A stretch of 64,000 nt of DNA from Bacteroidota bacterium (GTDB lineage: Bacteria > Bacteroidota > Bacteroidia > UKL13-3), in the NCBI GenBank assembly GCA_947464275.1, contig CANHVU010000004.1, positions 98,195 to 162,194 on the forward strand, written 5' to 3'. Position numbers and translations under genes: made by a program. Shown here piece by piece: positions 27,154 through 35,346 of the stretch. The notes beneath the pieces are model-generated. The model was not told the DNA's origin, did no database searches, and saw only the letters and a list, made by a program, of their open reading frames with translations. The number at the start of each line of letters is the position of its first letter. The first letter of the stretch is position 1.

Positions 27154-29226
27154 ATGATAAAATCTTACAAAGGCTATTTATTTAAAGACAGAGAAATTAG
27201 TTGGCTATACTTTAACGAACGTGTATTGCAGGAAGCCGAAAATCCGGCAACCCCGTTAATGGAAAGACTAAAGTTTTTAGCAATTTTTTCATCAAACTTA
27301 GATGAATTTTTCAGGGTGCGGGTGGCACAATTAAGAAGAGTACAGAGAGTAAATGGCAAAAAGCCAATTAGTGATGTGCAAAATAGTCCAGACGAAATTC
27401 TGGAAGCCATTCAATTAAAAGTTCAAACATTACAAGACCGTTTTAATAAAAATTATCAAAACAGTATTTTGCCTAGCTTGGCTAGTAAAAAAATATTTTT
27501 AGTAAATGATGATCAAATAAGTGACGACCAAAAACAACAAGTAAAAGAGTATTTTAAAGCCAATATTATCAATTTACTTTTTCCAATAATTATTGATGAT
27601 TTAAGGCATACTCCACACTTAAGAGACCGCTCCATATATTTAGCCGTAAGACTAAGTGATAGTAGAAATATTTTAAACCCAAAGCACGCCATTATTGAAG
27701 TTCCTGTTGGTATTTTAAATCGTTTTTATCAATTACCAACCAACGAAAATGGGAACTTTATTATTTGCCTTGAAGATATTATAAAATTAAACCTTAGTCG
27801 AATTTTCCAACAATTTGATTACGATACTTACGAAGCCTATATTATTAAAATAACCCGCGATGCTGAGTTTACATTAGATGCAGATGATAGAGATTATACT
27901 GTAACACTGCTTGATAAAATTCAAAAAAGTTTAAAACAACGTTCACGAGGAGTGCCAACAAGATTTGTTTATGATGCATCCATGCCAAAACAAATGCTTG
28001 AATTATTTGCAAAAAAGCTAGAACTAAAAAATGTAAATATGGTGGCGGGTGGTAAATACCATAATTTTAAAGATTTCATGGACTTTCCAAAAGTTGGTAG
28101 TGTAGATGATTACTACGAAAATTTACCTGCGCTTGGGGTAAAAGAACTTGACAAGGCCAAAAATTTATTTGATGTAATTGCCAAACATGATGTTTTATTA
28201 CATCACCCTTACCAATCATTTGATTACTTAATTAGGTTATTGCGAGAGGCAGCTATTGATCCAAATGTTCATACCATTAAAATTACACTTTATAGAGTAG
28301 CCAAGCATAGTAATGTAGTTAATGCCTTAATCAATGCCATAAAAAATGGAAAGATTGTTATTGTATTAATGGAATTACAAGCAAGGTTTGATGAAGAATC
28401 AAATATTTATTGGACCAATCAATTACAAGAAGCTGGTGCACATGTACATTTTGGTAAACCAGGACAAAAGGTTCACACTAAATTTTGTTTAATTTATAGA
28501 AAAGAAAATAATCACACTGTAAAATATGCCCATCTTTCTACCGGGAATTACAATGGAATGACAAGCAGAATTTACAGTGATTTTGCTATTTTCACCAAAG
28601 ATGAAAGACTGACTAGTGAGTTAGAAATGATAAGTGACCAATTGTTTTTAAACTTAAAACGAGGAATTTATAAGCATTTATTGGTTGCACCCGACAATAT
28701 GAAACGCAGGTTTTTGGAGATGATTGATACAGAAACCGCAAATAAAAAAGCGGGTAAACCTGCATACATCATTGCCAAAATGAATAGTTTGGTGGATAAT
28801 GATGTGATCAAAAAACTATATGATGCTAGCCGAGCAGGCGTAAAAATTCAGTTAATTGTTCGAGGAGTTTGCTCGTTAGTTCCGCGTGTAAATGGGCTAA
28901 GCGAAAATATTGAGGTAATAAGTATTATTGATAGATTTTTAGAGCACTCACGTGTATATATATTTGGAAATAATGGCAATGAACAAATGTACCTTGCCAG
29001 TGCCGATTGGATGAGTAGAAACTTGAATAATAGAATTGAATGTGGTTTTCCTATTTATAATCCTGAAATTAGACAAACTATCAAAACCATCATTAATATG
29101 CAATTAGCTGATAATTGTAAAGCTCGAAAAATCAATGAGCATGGCGAAAACGATTTTCAACAAAGTGATTGTAAAGATAAAAACAGAAGCCAAATAGCCA
29201 CTTATAATTACCTTAAAGAACTTTAA
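27154..29226 (+). CDS. ppk1: Polyphosphate kinase 1
   Basis: Reversibly transfers the gamma phosphate of ATP to inorganic polyphosphate chains. 690 residues, normal for PPK1. The N-terminal domain has the family start (REISWLYFNERVLQEAENP) and FSSNLDEFFRVRVAQLRR. The two phospholipase-D-like catalytic domains carry the autophosphorylated His in KVHTKFCLI (about residue 439) and the second conserved His in LEHSRVYIF (about 597), followed by ADWMSRNLNNRIE. ATG start. The WD40 gene follows after 15 bases, so they probably share a transcript. Confidence 0.97.
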   Translation: MIKSYKGYLFKDREISWLYFNERVLQEAENPATPLMERLKFLAIFSSNLDEFFRVRVAQLRRVQRVNGKKPISDVQNSPDEILEAIQLKVQTLQDRFNKNYQNSILPSLASKKIFLVNDDQISDDQKQQVKEYFKANIINLLFPIIIDDLRHTPHLRDRSIYLAVRLSDSRNILNPKHAIIEVPVGILNRFYQLPTNENGNFIICLEDIIKLNLSRIFQQFDYDTYEAYIIKITRDAEFTLDADDRDYTVTLLDKIQKSLKQRSRGVPTRFVYDASMPKQMLELFAKKLELKNVNMVAGGKYHNFKDFMDFPKVGSVDDYYENLPALGVKELDKAKNLFDVIAKHDVLLHHPYQSFDYLIRLLREAAIDPNVHTIKITLYRVAKHSNVVNALINAIKNGKIVIVLMELQARFDEESNIYWTNQLQEAGAHVHFGKPGQKVHTKFCLIYRKENNHTVKYAHLSTGNYNGMTSRIYSDFAIFTKDERLTSELEMISDQLFLNLKRGIYKHLLVAPDNMKRRFLEMIDTETANKKAGKPAYIIAKMNSLVDNDVIKKLYDASRAGVKIQLIVRGVCSLVPRVNGLSENIEVISIIDRFLEHSRVYIFGNNGNEQMYLASADWMSRNLNNRIECGFPIYNPEIRQTIKTIINMQLADNCKARKINEHGENDFQQSDCKDKNRSQIATYNYLKEL

Positions 29227-29241
29227 AATATAGCTATTTAG

Positions 29242-30162
29242 ATGCTCAAAAAAATAAAAATAACCAAACTAAATCAATATAGCGGACATAAAGATTGTAT
29301 ATATTCCTTGTCACCTTCACTTAACCAAAACAGCTTTTACTCTGGTGCAGGCGAAGGTTATGTAGTAGAATGGGATATTGAAAATAAGGTTGATGGAAAG
29401 TTGATTTGTCAAGTGCCAAGACCTGTTTACAGCTTGTTATTGCTTAAAGAAAAAAAGCAATTATTAATTGGTTCAGCTCAAGGTAATTTGCATGTAGTTG
29501 ATTTAAATGTAAATAAAGAAATTAAAAATATTGAAGCACATACACTTGGTATTTACGACATAAAATTACATAACAATACTTTTATAACCACAGGTGGTGA
29601 TGGTAAAATAAATGTATTTAATACTGAAGATTTTACACTTTTAAAAACCATTCAAGCTAGTAATAAAAGTGCCCGAACCATTGCCATCAATCCATTATTA
29701 AATCATATAGCAATTGGTTTTTCAGACCATTCAATTAGGATTTTCAATGCAAATAGTTTTGAATTAATTCAAACATTAAACCATCATGTTAACTCGGTTT
29801 TTGCTTTGAGTTATTGCAATAAAAATAAACATTTATTAAGTGGAGGACGCGATGTATTTTTAAAGTTTTATGATGCAGAAAATAACTATGACTTGATAAA
29901 GGATGTTCCTGCTCATAACTTACATATCAATGCCATTCAGTTTAATCCAAATGGCAATTTATTTGCTACCGTAAGCATGGATAAAACCCTTAAAATTTGG
30001 GATGCTGAAACCTTTGACCTTTTGAAAGTAATAGATAAAGCAAGAAACGAAGCACATGTTACTTCCATCAATAAAGTACTATGGATAAACGATACACAGC
30101 TTTTAACAGGAAGCGATGATAAACAAATAATGCATTGGCAAGTGGAAGTGGAGTTAGCATAG
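29242..30162 (+). CDS. WD40 repeat protein
   Basis: 306 residues forming a predicted single seven-bladed beta-propeller with no signal peptide. WD-type blade ends are visible as VVEWDIE, IRIFNAN, LKFYDAEN and LKIWDAE, and GH or AH pairs start the blades (YSGHKDCIYSL, VPAHNLHINAI). There is no extra catalytic domain, so it is probably a cytoplasmic scaffold or interaction protein. It starts 15 bases after ppk1 and its stop region forms a hairpin with the convergent rsmG. Stand-alone bacterial WD40 proteins of this size are common in Bacteroidota; no partner can be named. Confidence 0.85.
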   Translation: MLKKIKITKLNQYSGHKDCIYSLSPSLNQNSFYSGAGEGYVVEWDIENKVDGKLICQVPRPVYSLLLLKEKKQLLIGSAQGNLHVVDLNVNKEIKNIEAHTLGIYDIKLHNNTFITTGGDGKINVFNTEDFTLLKTIQASNKSARTIAINPLLNHIAIGFSDHSIRIFNANSFELIQTLNHHVNSVFALSYCNKNKHLLSGGRDVFLKFYDAENNYDLIKDVPAHNLHINAIQFNPNGNLFATVSMDKTLKIWDAETFDLLKVIDKARNEAHVTSINKVLWINDTQLLTGSDDKQIMHWQVEVELA

Positions 30163-30164
30163 TT

Positions 30165-30196
30165 ACATTAACTATTGCAAGAACAATAGTTAATGT
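30165..30196. terminator. Inverted repeat between convergent WD40 gene and rsmG
   Basis: Perfect 13-bp stem ACATTAACTATTG / CAATAGTTAATGT with a 6-base loop, overlapping the rsmG stop codon. It is AT-rich without a strong U tract, so it is a plausible but weak bidirectional terminator. Confidence 0.6.
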
Positions 30197-30834
30197 TTAA
30201 ATATGTAAACCAATTGTTTGGTTTCAAAAAACTCTCCTTCAAAAAAAGAATTCAAATCAGCTGTTTGTACATTTAACTTAGCATTCAATCGTTTCAGGTC
30301 TTTAATTTCCTCTTTTAAATCACCACCTTTTAAAAGTAAATAACCGTTTAGTTTAGCGTTAAAACAGTTGTCATCAATATAATCTTGTGTCCAACGATAA
30401 AGCGATTCCATTGGAGCTACAGCCCTACTCACAATAAAATGAAATTCTTCTTTTAAATTTTCAACTCGACCCACCACAAAATCGGTGTTTTTTAACCCAA
30501 TGGCATTCGAAATTTCTTCAGCTACTTTAATTTTTTTACCAATTGAGTCGCACAAAGTAAATTCAGTATTAGGAAACATAATGGCTAACGGAATTCCAGG
30601 AAATCCACCACCTGTACCTATATCAAGCAATTTAGTACCATTTTCAAATTGCACATATTTAGCTATTGCTAAACTATGCAAAACATGCTTTTCATAAAGT
30701 GATTCAATATCTTTACGCGACACCACATTAATTTTACTATTCCAATCTACATATAAATCATACAATTGCTTAAATTGGTTGATTTGTAATTCGGTTAAAT
30801 TGGGGAAATATTTAGTTATAATTTCGAAATTCAA
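30190..30834 (-). CDS. rsmG: 16S rRNA (guanine(527)-N7)-methyltransferase
   Basis: GidB/RsmG, which methylates N7 of G527 in 16S rRNA. 214 residues, normal length. The family start is at EIITKYFPNLT. Next come YVDWNSKINVVSRKD and the SAM-binding motif LLDIGTGGGFPGIPLA (about residues 68-82). FIVSRAVAPMESLY and LNGYLLLKGGDL follow. The only usable start is TTG at 30834; the in-frame upstream sequence has no ATG or GTG before a stop. It converges on the WD40 gene. Confidence 0.95.
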   Translation of the reverse strand: MNFEIITKYFPNLTELQINQFKQLYDLYVDWNSKINVVSRKDIESLYEKHVLHSLAIAKYVQFENGTKLLDIGTGGGFPGIPLAIMFPNTEFTLCDSIGKKIKVAEEISNAIGLKNTDFVVGRVENLKEEFHFIVSRAVAPMESLYRWTQDYIDDNCFNAKLNGYLLLKGGDLKEEIKDLKRLNAKLNVQTADLNSFFEGEFFETKQLVYIFKH

Positions 30835-30974
30835 ATTCTCTGATAATTTAGGGTTGCAAAATAGTTATTTAAATTGTTTCTGTTTTAAAATAAAACCCAA
30901 AATATTCCACTTATAAAAATTACTAAACATTTTACCAATGGAATGACTTTATTTGAAATCTAAATTTATTAAAC

Positions 30975-31853
30975 ATGTTAATTGAAGTAAGTAATTTAAA
31001 TAAAAGCTACGCCAATCATCAAGCGCTAAAAAATGTGAGTATAAATATTCCAAAGCAGAGTATTTTTGGACTACTTGGTCCAAATGGCGCTGGTAAAACG
31101 AGTTTAATCAGAATTCTTACTCAAATTACCCAAGCCGATTCGGGAACCATCATTTTTGATGGAGAAAAACTTCAAGAAAAACATATTTATCAAATTGGCT
31201 ACTTACCAGAAGAAAGAGGCCTTTATAAAAAAATGCTAATAGGCGAACAGTTGCTTTATTTTGCAGAATTAAAAGGATTAAGTAAGGCTGATGCAAAAAA
31301 AAGAGTTAAATATTGGGTAGATAAATTTGAAATAAAAGATTGGCTGAATAAAAAGGTAGAAGAATTATCTAAAGGAATGCAGCAAAAAGTGCAGTTTATC
31401 GCCAGTATATTGCACCATCCTAAGCTCATTATTCTAGACGAACCTTTTAGTGGCTTTGACCCACAAAATGCACAAATACTTGTGGAGGAAATTCTGAAGC
31501 TTAGAGACGAAGGAAGTACAATTATTTTTTCAACTCATAGAATGGATACTGTAGAAAAACTTTGTGACGATATAGCCATGATTAATAAAAGTGAAGTGGT
31601 TTTGAGTGGCAATAAAACTGCTATCAAACAAAGTTTTAGTTTAGACGAATATAGCATTCAATTTAACGGAAACTTGGAGACATCAAGCAATTATGAAATA
31701 ATTAGTCAACATCAAAATGAGGCTATTATTAAAATTATTGGATCTAAACAAAATACCATTCATGCATTAAATACCCAATTAGAACTGATTTCGTTTATGC
31801 CACAAATTGCTAGTATGGAAGATATTTTTATAAAAATGGTAAATAAAAACTAA
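30975..31853 (+). CDS. ABC transporter ATP-binding protein, ABC-2 type
   Basis: 292-residue ATPase of an ABC exporter. Walker A is GLLGPNGAGKTS (about residues 33-45), the signature LSKGMQQKVQF (about 130-140) and Walker B LIILDEPFSGFDP (about 150). The switch His is in FSTHRMD. A C-terminal DUF4162-like region follows. This is the NatA/ABC-2 type that normally works with a membrane permease encoded next door. No permease follows here, as the next gene is a helicase 120 bases on, so the partner must be elsewhere or lost. ATG start. Confidence 0.9.
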   Translation: MLIEVSNLNKSYANHQALKNVSINIPKQSIFGLLGPNGAGKTSLIRILTQITQADSGTIIFDGEKLQEKHIYQIGYLPEERGLYKKMLIGEQLLYFAELKGLSKADAKKRVKYWVDKFEIKDWLNKKVEELSKGMQQKVQFIASILHHPKLIILDEPFSGFDPQNAQILVEEILKLRDEGSTIIFSTHRMDTVEKLCDDIAMINKSEVVLSGNKTAIKQSFSLDEYSIQFNGNLETSSNYEIISQHQNEAIIKIIGSKQNTIHALNTQLELISFMPQIASMEDIFIKMVNKN

Positions 31854-31960
31854 CCAGCATTAGTTGAGTTAAACATCATTTTTTTTGTTTAAAGAATAAA
31901 AGTATTGTTCATTTATTAACCCAAAATTAGGATTATACTACATTCAACTTTTATTTAGCT

Positions 31961-31968
31961 TACCTTTG
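31961..31968 (+). promoter_or_regulatory. -7 box four bases upstream of the helicase start
   Basis: TACCTTTG, a perfect TAnnTTTG match, followed by CGCC and then the ATG at 31973. Transcription would start at or next to the ATG, giving a leaderless or near-leaderless message. No clear -33 TTG is seen. Confidence 0.45.
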
Positions 31969-31972
31969 CGCC

Positions 31973-33301
31973 ATGCAAAATAATTTTAATGCAATTCATG
32001 CTAAAACATTGGCTAATCTTTCTATCGAAAGTTTTAACGATATGCAATTAGCAGTTTTAGAAAAAGCAGGAACTAGTAAAAATTTAATGATTATAGCGCC
32101 CACCGGTTCGGGCAAAACACTGTCGTTTTTAATTCCAGTGCTTAATACTTTACTTGCCGATAAAAAAGGCGTTCAAGCTTTAATTGTCACTCCTTCGCGC
32201 GAGTTGGCTATTCAAATAGAAACAGTTTTTAAAAATATGAAGAAAAACTTTAAAGCAACTTGTTGTTATGGAGGTCATTCGTTTAAAATTGAACAAAATA
32301 GTTTGAGCGAAGCTCCAGCGGTAATAATTGGAACACCTGGCCGATTGGCCGATCATATTGAACGCCAATCGTTCGACCCTTCAAACATTCATTATGTGGT
32401 TTTAGATGAGTTTGATAAATCGTTACAAATGGGTTTTCATGAACAGTTAAAAACTATTTTCTTTTCGCTTAATAAAAACCAAAGCCATATTTTAACTTCG
32501 GCCACAAGGCTTGATGAATTGCCTAAGTTTTTACCTTTTTTAAGTGTAGAAACATTAGATTTTCAGCATAAAGAAGTAGAATCGAAACTGAAGTTAAACT
32601 TAGTAAAAACCGAAAGTACCGAAAAAGTAGAAACCTTAATGCGTTTAATTGCTGGTTTTAACCAAGAGGTTTGTTTGGTTTTTTGTAACCATAAAGATGC
32701 AGTGAATAGAATTAGCGGTGTGCTTGATAAATACCGTTTTGCACATGGCGTATTTCATGGCGATTTAGAACAAATTGACCGAGAAAAGAATTTAATTAAA
32801 TTTAGAGGTGGTGCTTGCAATGTATTAATTGCAACAGATTTGGCTGCTCGTGGATTAGATATTCCAGAAATTAAACACGTGGTACATTACCAAATGCCTG
32901 TTCACCACGAAGAGTTTATACACAGAAATGGACGCACAGCGCGCATGCATGCGGATGGTGAAGCCTATTTAATATTGGCCGAAGACGAAACTTTGCCAAT
33001 TTATATGCATAAAAAAGATTTTAAAGAAATTTCACTTCCAGAAGAAATGAAATTACCTGCACCTCCCACTTTTGAATGTATTTATATAAGTGCAGGTAAA
33101 AAAGATAAAATTAGCAAAGGCGATATAGCTGGTTTGTTTATGAAAAAAGGCGATTTAACCACCGAAGATTTAGGTTTAATAACCATTTTAGATCATTCAT
33201 CTTACGTTGCCATTAATCGCAAAAAAGTACGTGATGTATTGGCTAAAGTTAAAAACGAAAAGCTAAAGAAAATTAAAGTAAAAATTGAAGAAGCTTCGTA
33301 A
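31973..33301 (+). CDS. DEAD-box RNA helicase with DbpA-like C-terminal domain
   Basis: 442-residue ATP-dependent RNA helicase. Motif Q/I is APTGSGKTLSF (about residues 41-50) and motif Ia TPSRELAIQ. Motif II is LDEFD in place of the usual DEAD (about 143-147). Motif III is TSATR, IV FCNHKD and VI HRNGRTAR (about 316). Residues about 370-442 match the DbpA RNA-binding fold (KISKGDIAGLFMKKGDL, then SSYVAINRKKVRDVLAKVK), which in E. coli DbpA binds 23S rRNA hairpin 92. A role in 50S assembly is therefore likely. It is followed by a strong terminator 110 bases on. Confidence 0.92.
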   Translation: MQNNFNAIHAKTLANLSIESFNDMQLAVLEKAGTSKNLMIIAPTGSGKTLSFLIPVLNTLLADKKGVQALIVTPSRELAIQIETVFKNMKKNFKATCCYGGHSFKIEQNSLSEAPAVIIGTPGRLADHIERQSFDPSNIHYVVLDEFDKSLQMGFHEQLKTIFFSLNKNQSHILTSATRLDELPKFLPFLSVETLDFQHKEVESKLKLNLVKTESTEKVETLMRLIAGFNQEVCLVFCNHKDAVNRISGVLDKYRFAHGVFHGDLEQIDREKNLIKFRGGACNVLIATDLAARGLDIPEIKHVVHYQMPVHHEEFIHRNGRTARMHADGEAYLILAEDETLPIYMHKKDFKEISLPEEMKLPAPPTFECIYISAGKKDKISKGDIAGLFMKKGDLTTEDLGLITILDHSSYVAINRKKVRDVLAKVKNEKLKKIKVKIEEAS

Positions 33302-33409
33302 AAGATTAACGTTGGGGCAAACCTGTTAGGGGAAGACCTGTTAGGGCAGACCTACGTGTCTGCCCTCCATATTTTAATTACCTGCCTACCCTATAAATCC
33401 CCTAAAAAC

Positions 33410-33446
33410 AAAAAAGCGCTGAATTATTTAATTCAGCGCTTTTTTA
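33410..33446. terminator. Bidirectional terminator between helicase and T9SS cargo gene
   Basis: Stem GCGCTGAATTA / TAATTCAGCGC flanked by AAAAAA and TTTTTT, so it can end both the plus-strand helicase and the minus-strand T9SS gene. Confidence 0.9.
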
Positions 33447-33463
33447 TGAGTTTAAGTTTCTAT

Positions 33464-34096
33464 TTATAACTTCACTATTTTTTTAGTAACTTTAGTTTTA
33501 TCGTTATGAAATCCTATGAAATATTGACCTGCAGGTAATTTAGCTATATCAATATCCAATAAATCTTTTCTAAAAGTATTTTCAACTAATAATACCACAG
33601 CACCAGTAATATCATGTATTTTAACTGTTTCAACTTGAGCAGCATTTTCTACAAAAAAGTTATTAGTGGCAGGATTTGGATAAATACTTAAATTACTGCT
33701 ATTAAGAATATTTGAAACATGAGTAGGTTTGGTAACTCTAACAAAAATTTTATACCAATCACTGTTATTTGGACCAACAACCAATATTTTATGTAATCCA
33801 CCAGAAGAGTTTACATTTATTTCAGTCCCTTTTTTCGTTAAGTCAATATATCCTTCATTTAATGAATAACCATTTATTTCAAAAATGGTATTGCACTCAC
33901 TATTTTTTCCGATTAGAAATTTGATGCTATCCATATCAGAATCTACATCTACATAAATAACACCATTTGAAACAGTATAGTTTAATGTTTTCCAGATATT
34001 ATTTTTACCTGCAAAATTTAACTGAAGGTTGCAATCTGAGGCAATTAAAACCTTGCCGATTGTAACAAAAACCAAAGCAAAAAATAAGTTTTTCAT
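33464..34096 (-). CDS. Secreted protein with T9SS C-terminal sorting domain
   Basis: 210 residues: signal peptide (MKNLFFALVFVTIGKVLIAS, next residue Asp), a beta-rich central part of about 110 residues with two cysteines and no recognisable family, then a type A T9SS sorting domain in the last 75 residues (LSIYPNPATNNFFVEN, VKIHDITGAVV, LPAGQYFIGFHNDKTKVTK). The substrate passes the inner membrane by Sec and the outer membrane by T9SS, and the C-terminal domain is normally cleaved by PorU. The function of the small mature domain is unknown. It stands alone and shares the terminator at 33410-33446 with the helicase. Confidence 0.85.
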   Translation of the reverse strand: MKNLFFALVFVTIGKVLIASDCNLQLNFAGKNNIWKTLNYTVSNGVIYVDVDSDMDSIKFLIGKNSECNTIFEINGYSLNEGYIDLTKKGTEINVNSSGGLHKILVVGPNNSDWYKIFVRVTKPTHVSNILNSSNLSIYPNPATNNFFVENAAQVETVKIHDITGAVVLLVENTFRKDLLDIDIAKLPAGQYFIGFHNDKTKVTKKIVKL

Positions 34097-34246
34097 ACCG
34101 TTTATAAAATTTATCTAATAACAAATAAAGTATATTATTTTTAAAAAACTAATATTCAGTTCATTTTTTATTGAAATAAATTTCGCACAATACGTTTTGC
34201 AAAAAGTACATTTAAAGACAGTTGTAAAATAATGTAGGTAATTTCC

Positions 34247-35212
34247 TTAATCAAATGATTGAGTAGGACGAGCCGAAATATCACGAATGGCTTCGTAATC
34301 GGCTTCGCTAATATCGTTAAAGAAGTAGTTTATTGGATTTACTTTTTTTGTTCCTTTTTCTACCTCATAGTGTAAATGAGGTGCGGTTGAAGTCCCAGTA
34401 TTTCCTACATAACCAATCAATTCTCCACGTTTTACTTTTTGACGTTCATAAACTTCAATGCTACTTAAATGACCGTACAAACTTTTATAACCAAAACCAT
34501 GATTTATTACAATATGATTTCCATATCCTCTACCTTCATATTTGGCGAAACTAATAATGCCATTACCTGTAGCATACACAGGTGTTCTAGTTGGTGCAGT
34601 AAAATCAATTCCAGAGTGAAATTTAGTGGTTTTATAAATGGGATGAATTCTATAACCAAAACCTGATGCAATACGTTTTAAATCTTTATTGGCAATAGGC
34701 TGAATAGCTGGTATGGAAGCCAAGAACTCTTGTTTGCTATCTGCCAATTTTTTCAATTCGTCAAACGATTTTGATTGCATTGCTACCAAACTTGTAATAT
34801 TTTCAACTTTGTGGTTTAAATCGTTAATTACTTCAGCATCGTCAAAACCTTCGGCTAGTTTATATTTTCTATCATTTGGATTAAATTTAGGCTTAAAACT
34901 GATAGGATCGGCCTCAAAAATGGTTCTATAAATTTGTGCATCTCTATCTTGTAATTCGCCAAGTACCATACTTAGTTCGCTTACCCTCGTTTGTAATCTG
35001 CGTAATTGATCTTTGTATTGTCTGTTTTCGCGCTGTAAAATTTTTTCTTTTGGTGAGTCAATAAAACTATAAAGCGCTAATACCATAATGGCTCCAGAAA
35101 CCAATGATGCTGATAAAAAGCCAAATACGCGCCAAATTACCGTGGTAAAACTGGTGCGAACTTTTTCAAAGTCGAGCTTATTTGGATTGTAAAAGTATTT
35201 TATCTTTGCCAC
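34247..35212 (-). CDS. M23-family peptidoglycan endopeptidase, membrane-anchored
   Basis: Zinc peptidase expected to cut peptidoglycan cross-links in the periplasm. I choose the GTG at 35212, which gives VAKIKYFYNPNKLDFEKV, the usual N terminus of Bacteroidota M23 proteins. The longest frame runs 36 codons further to an ATG at 35320, into the alaS promoter region. One membrane helix (about residues 30-52) is followed by a coiled coil (about 55-90). The LytM/M23 domain has HSGIDF (about 200) and HLHYEV (about 278), carrying the zinc-binding His and Asp and the catalytic HxH. It is divergent from alaS. Length with this start is 322 residues. Confidence 0.85.
   Translation of the reverse strand: MAKIKYFYNPNKLDFEKVRTSFTTVIWRVFGFLSASLVSGAIMVLALYSFIDSPKEKILQRENRQYKDQLRRLQTRVSELSMVLGELQDRDAQIYRTIFEADPISFKPKFNPNDRKYKLAEGFDDAEVINDLNHKVENITSLVAMQSKSFDELKKLADSKQEFLASIPAIQPIANKDLKRIASGFGYRIHPIYKTTKFHSGIDFTAPTRTPVYATGNGIISFAKYEGRGYGNHIVINHGFGYKSLYGHLSSIEVYERQKVKRGELIGYVGNTGTSTAPHLHYEVEKGTKKVNPINYFFNDISEADYEAIRDISARPTQSFD
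35201..35208 (+). promoter_or_regulatory. Possible alaS promoter -7 box
   Basis: TATCTTTG on the plus strand, a perfect TAnnTTTG, with TTTGG 16 bases upstream. It overlaps the first codons of the divergent M23 gene (GTG start at 35212), so it could be chance: the same bases encode its conserved KIK residues. The alaS leader would be about 130 bases. Confidence 0.3.
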
Positions 35213-35346
35213 GCTTTTAGTTATGAATAAAAAATATTTATATTGAAACCTTGTTTCAGCTATTATATTTTTAAAAATAGCAAGAGGCGAAAATATTAAT
35301 TTAAACCAATTTTTTAGCATTTACGTAATAGATTTTTGTAACTCAC

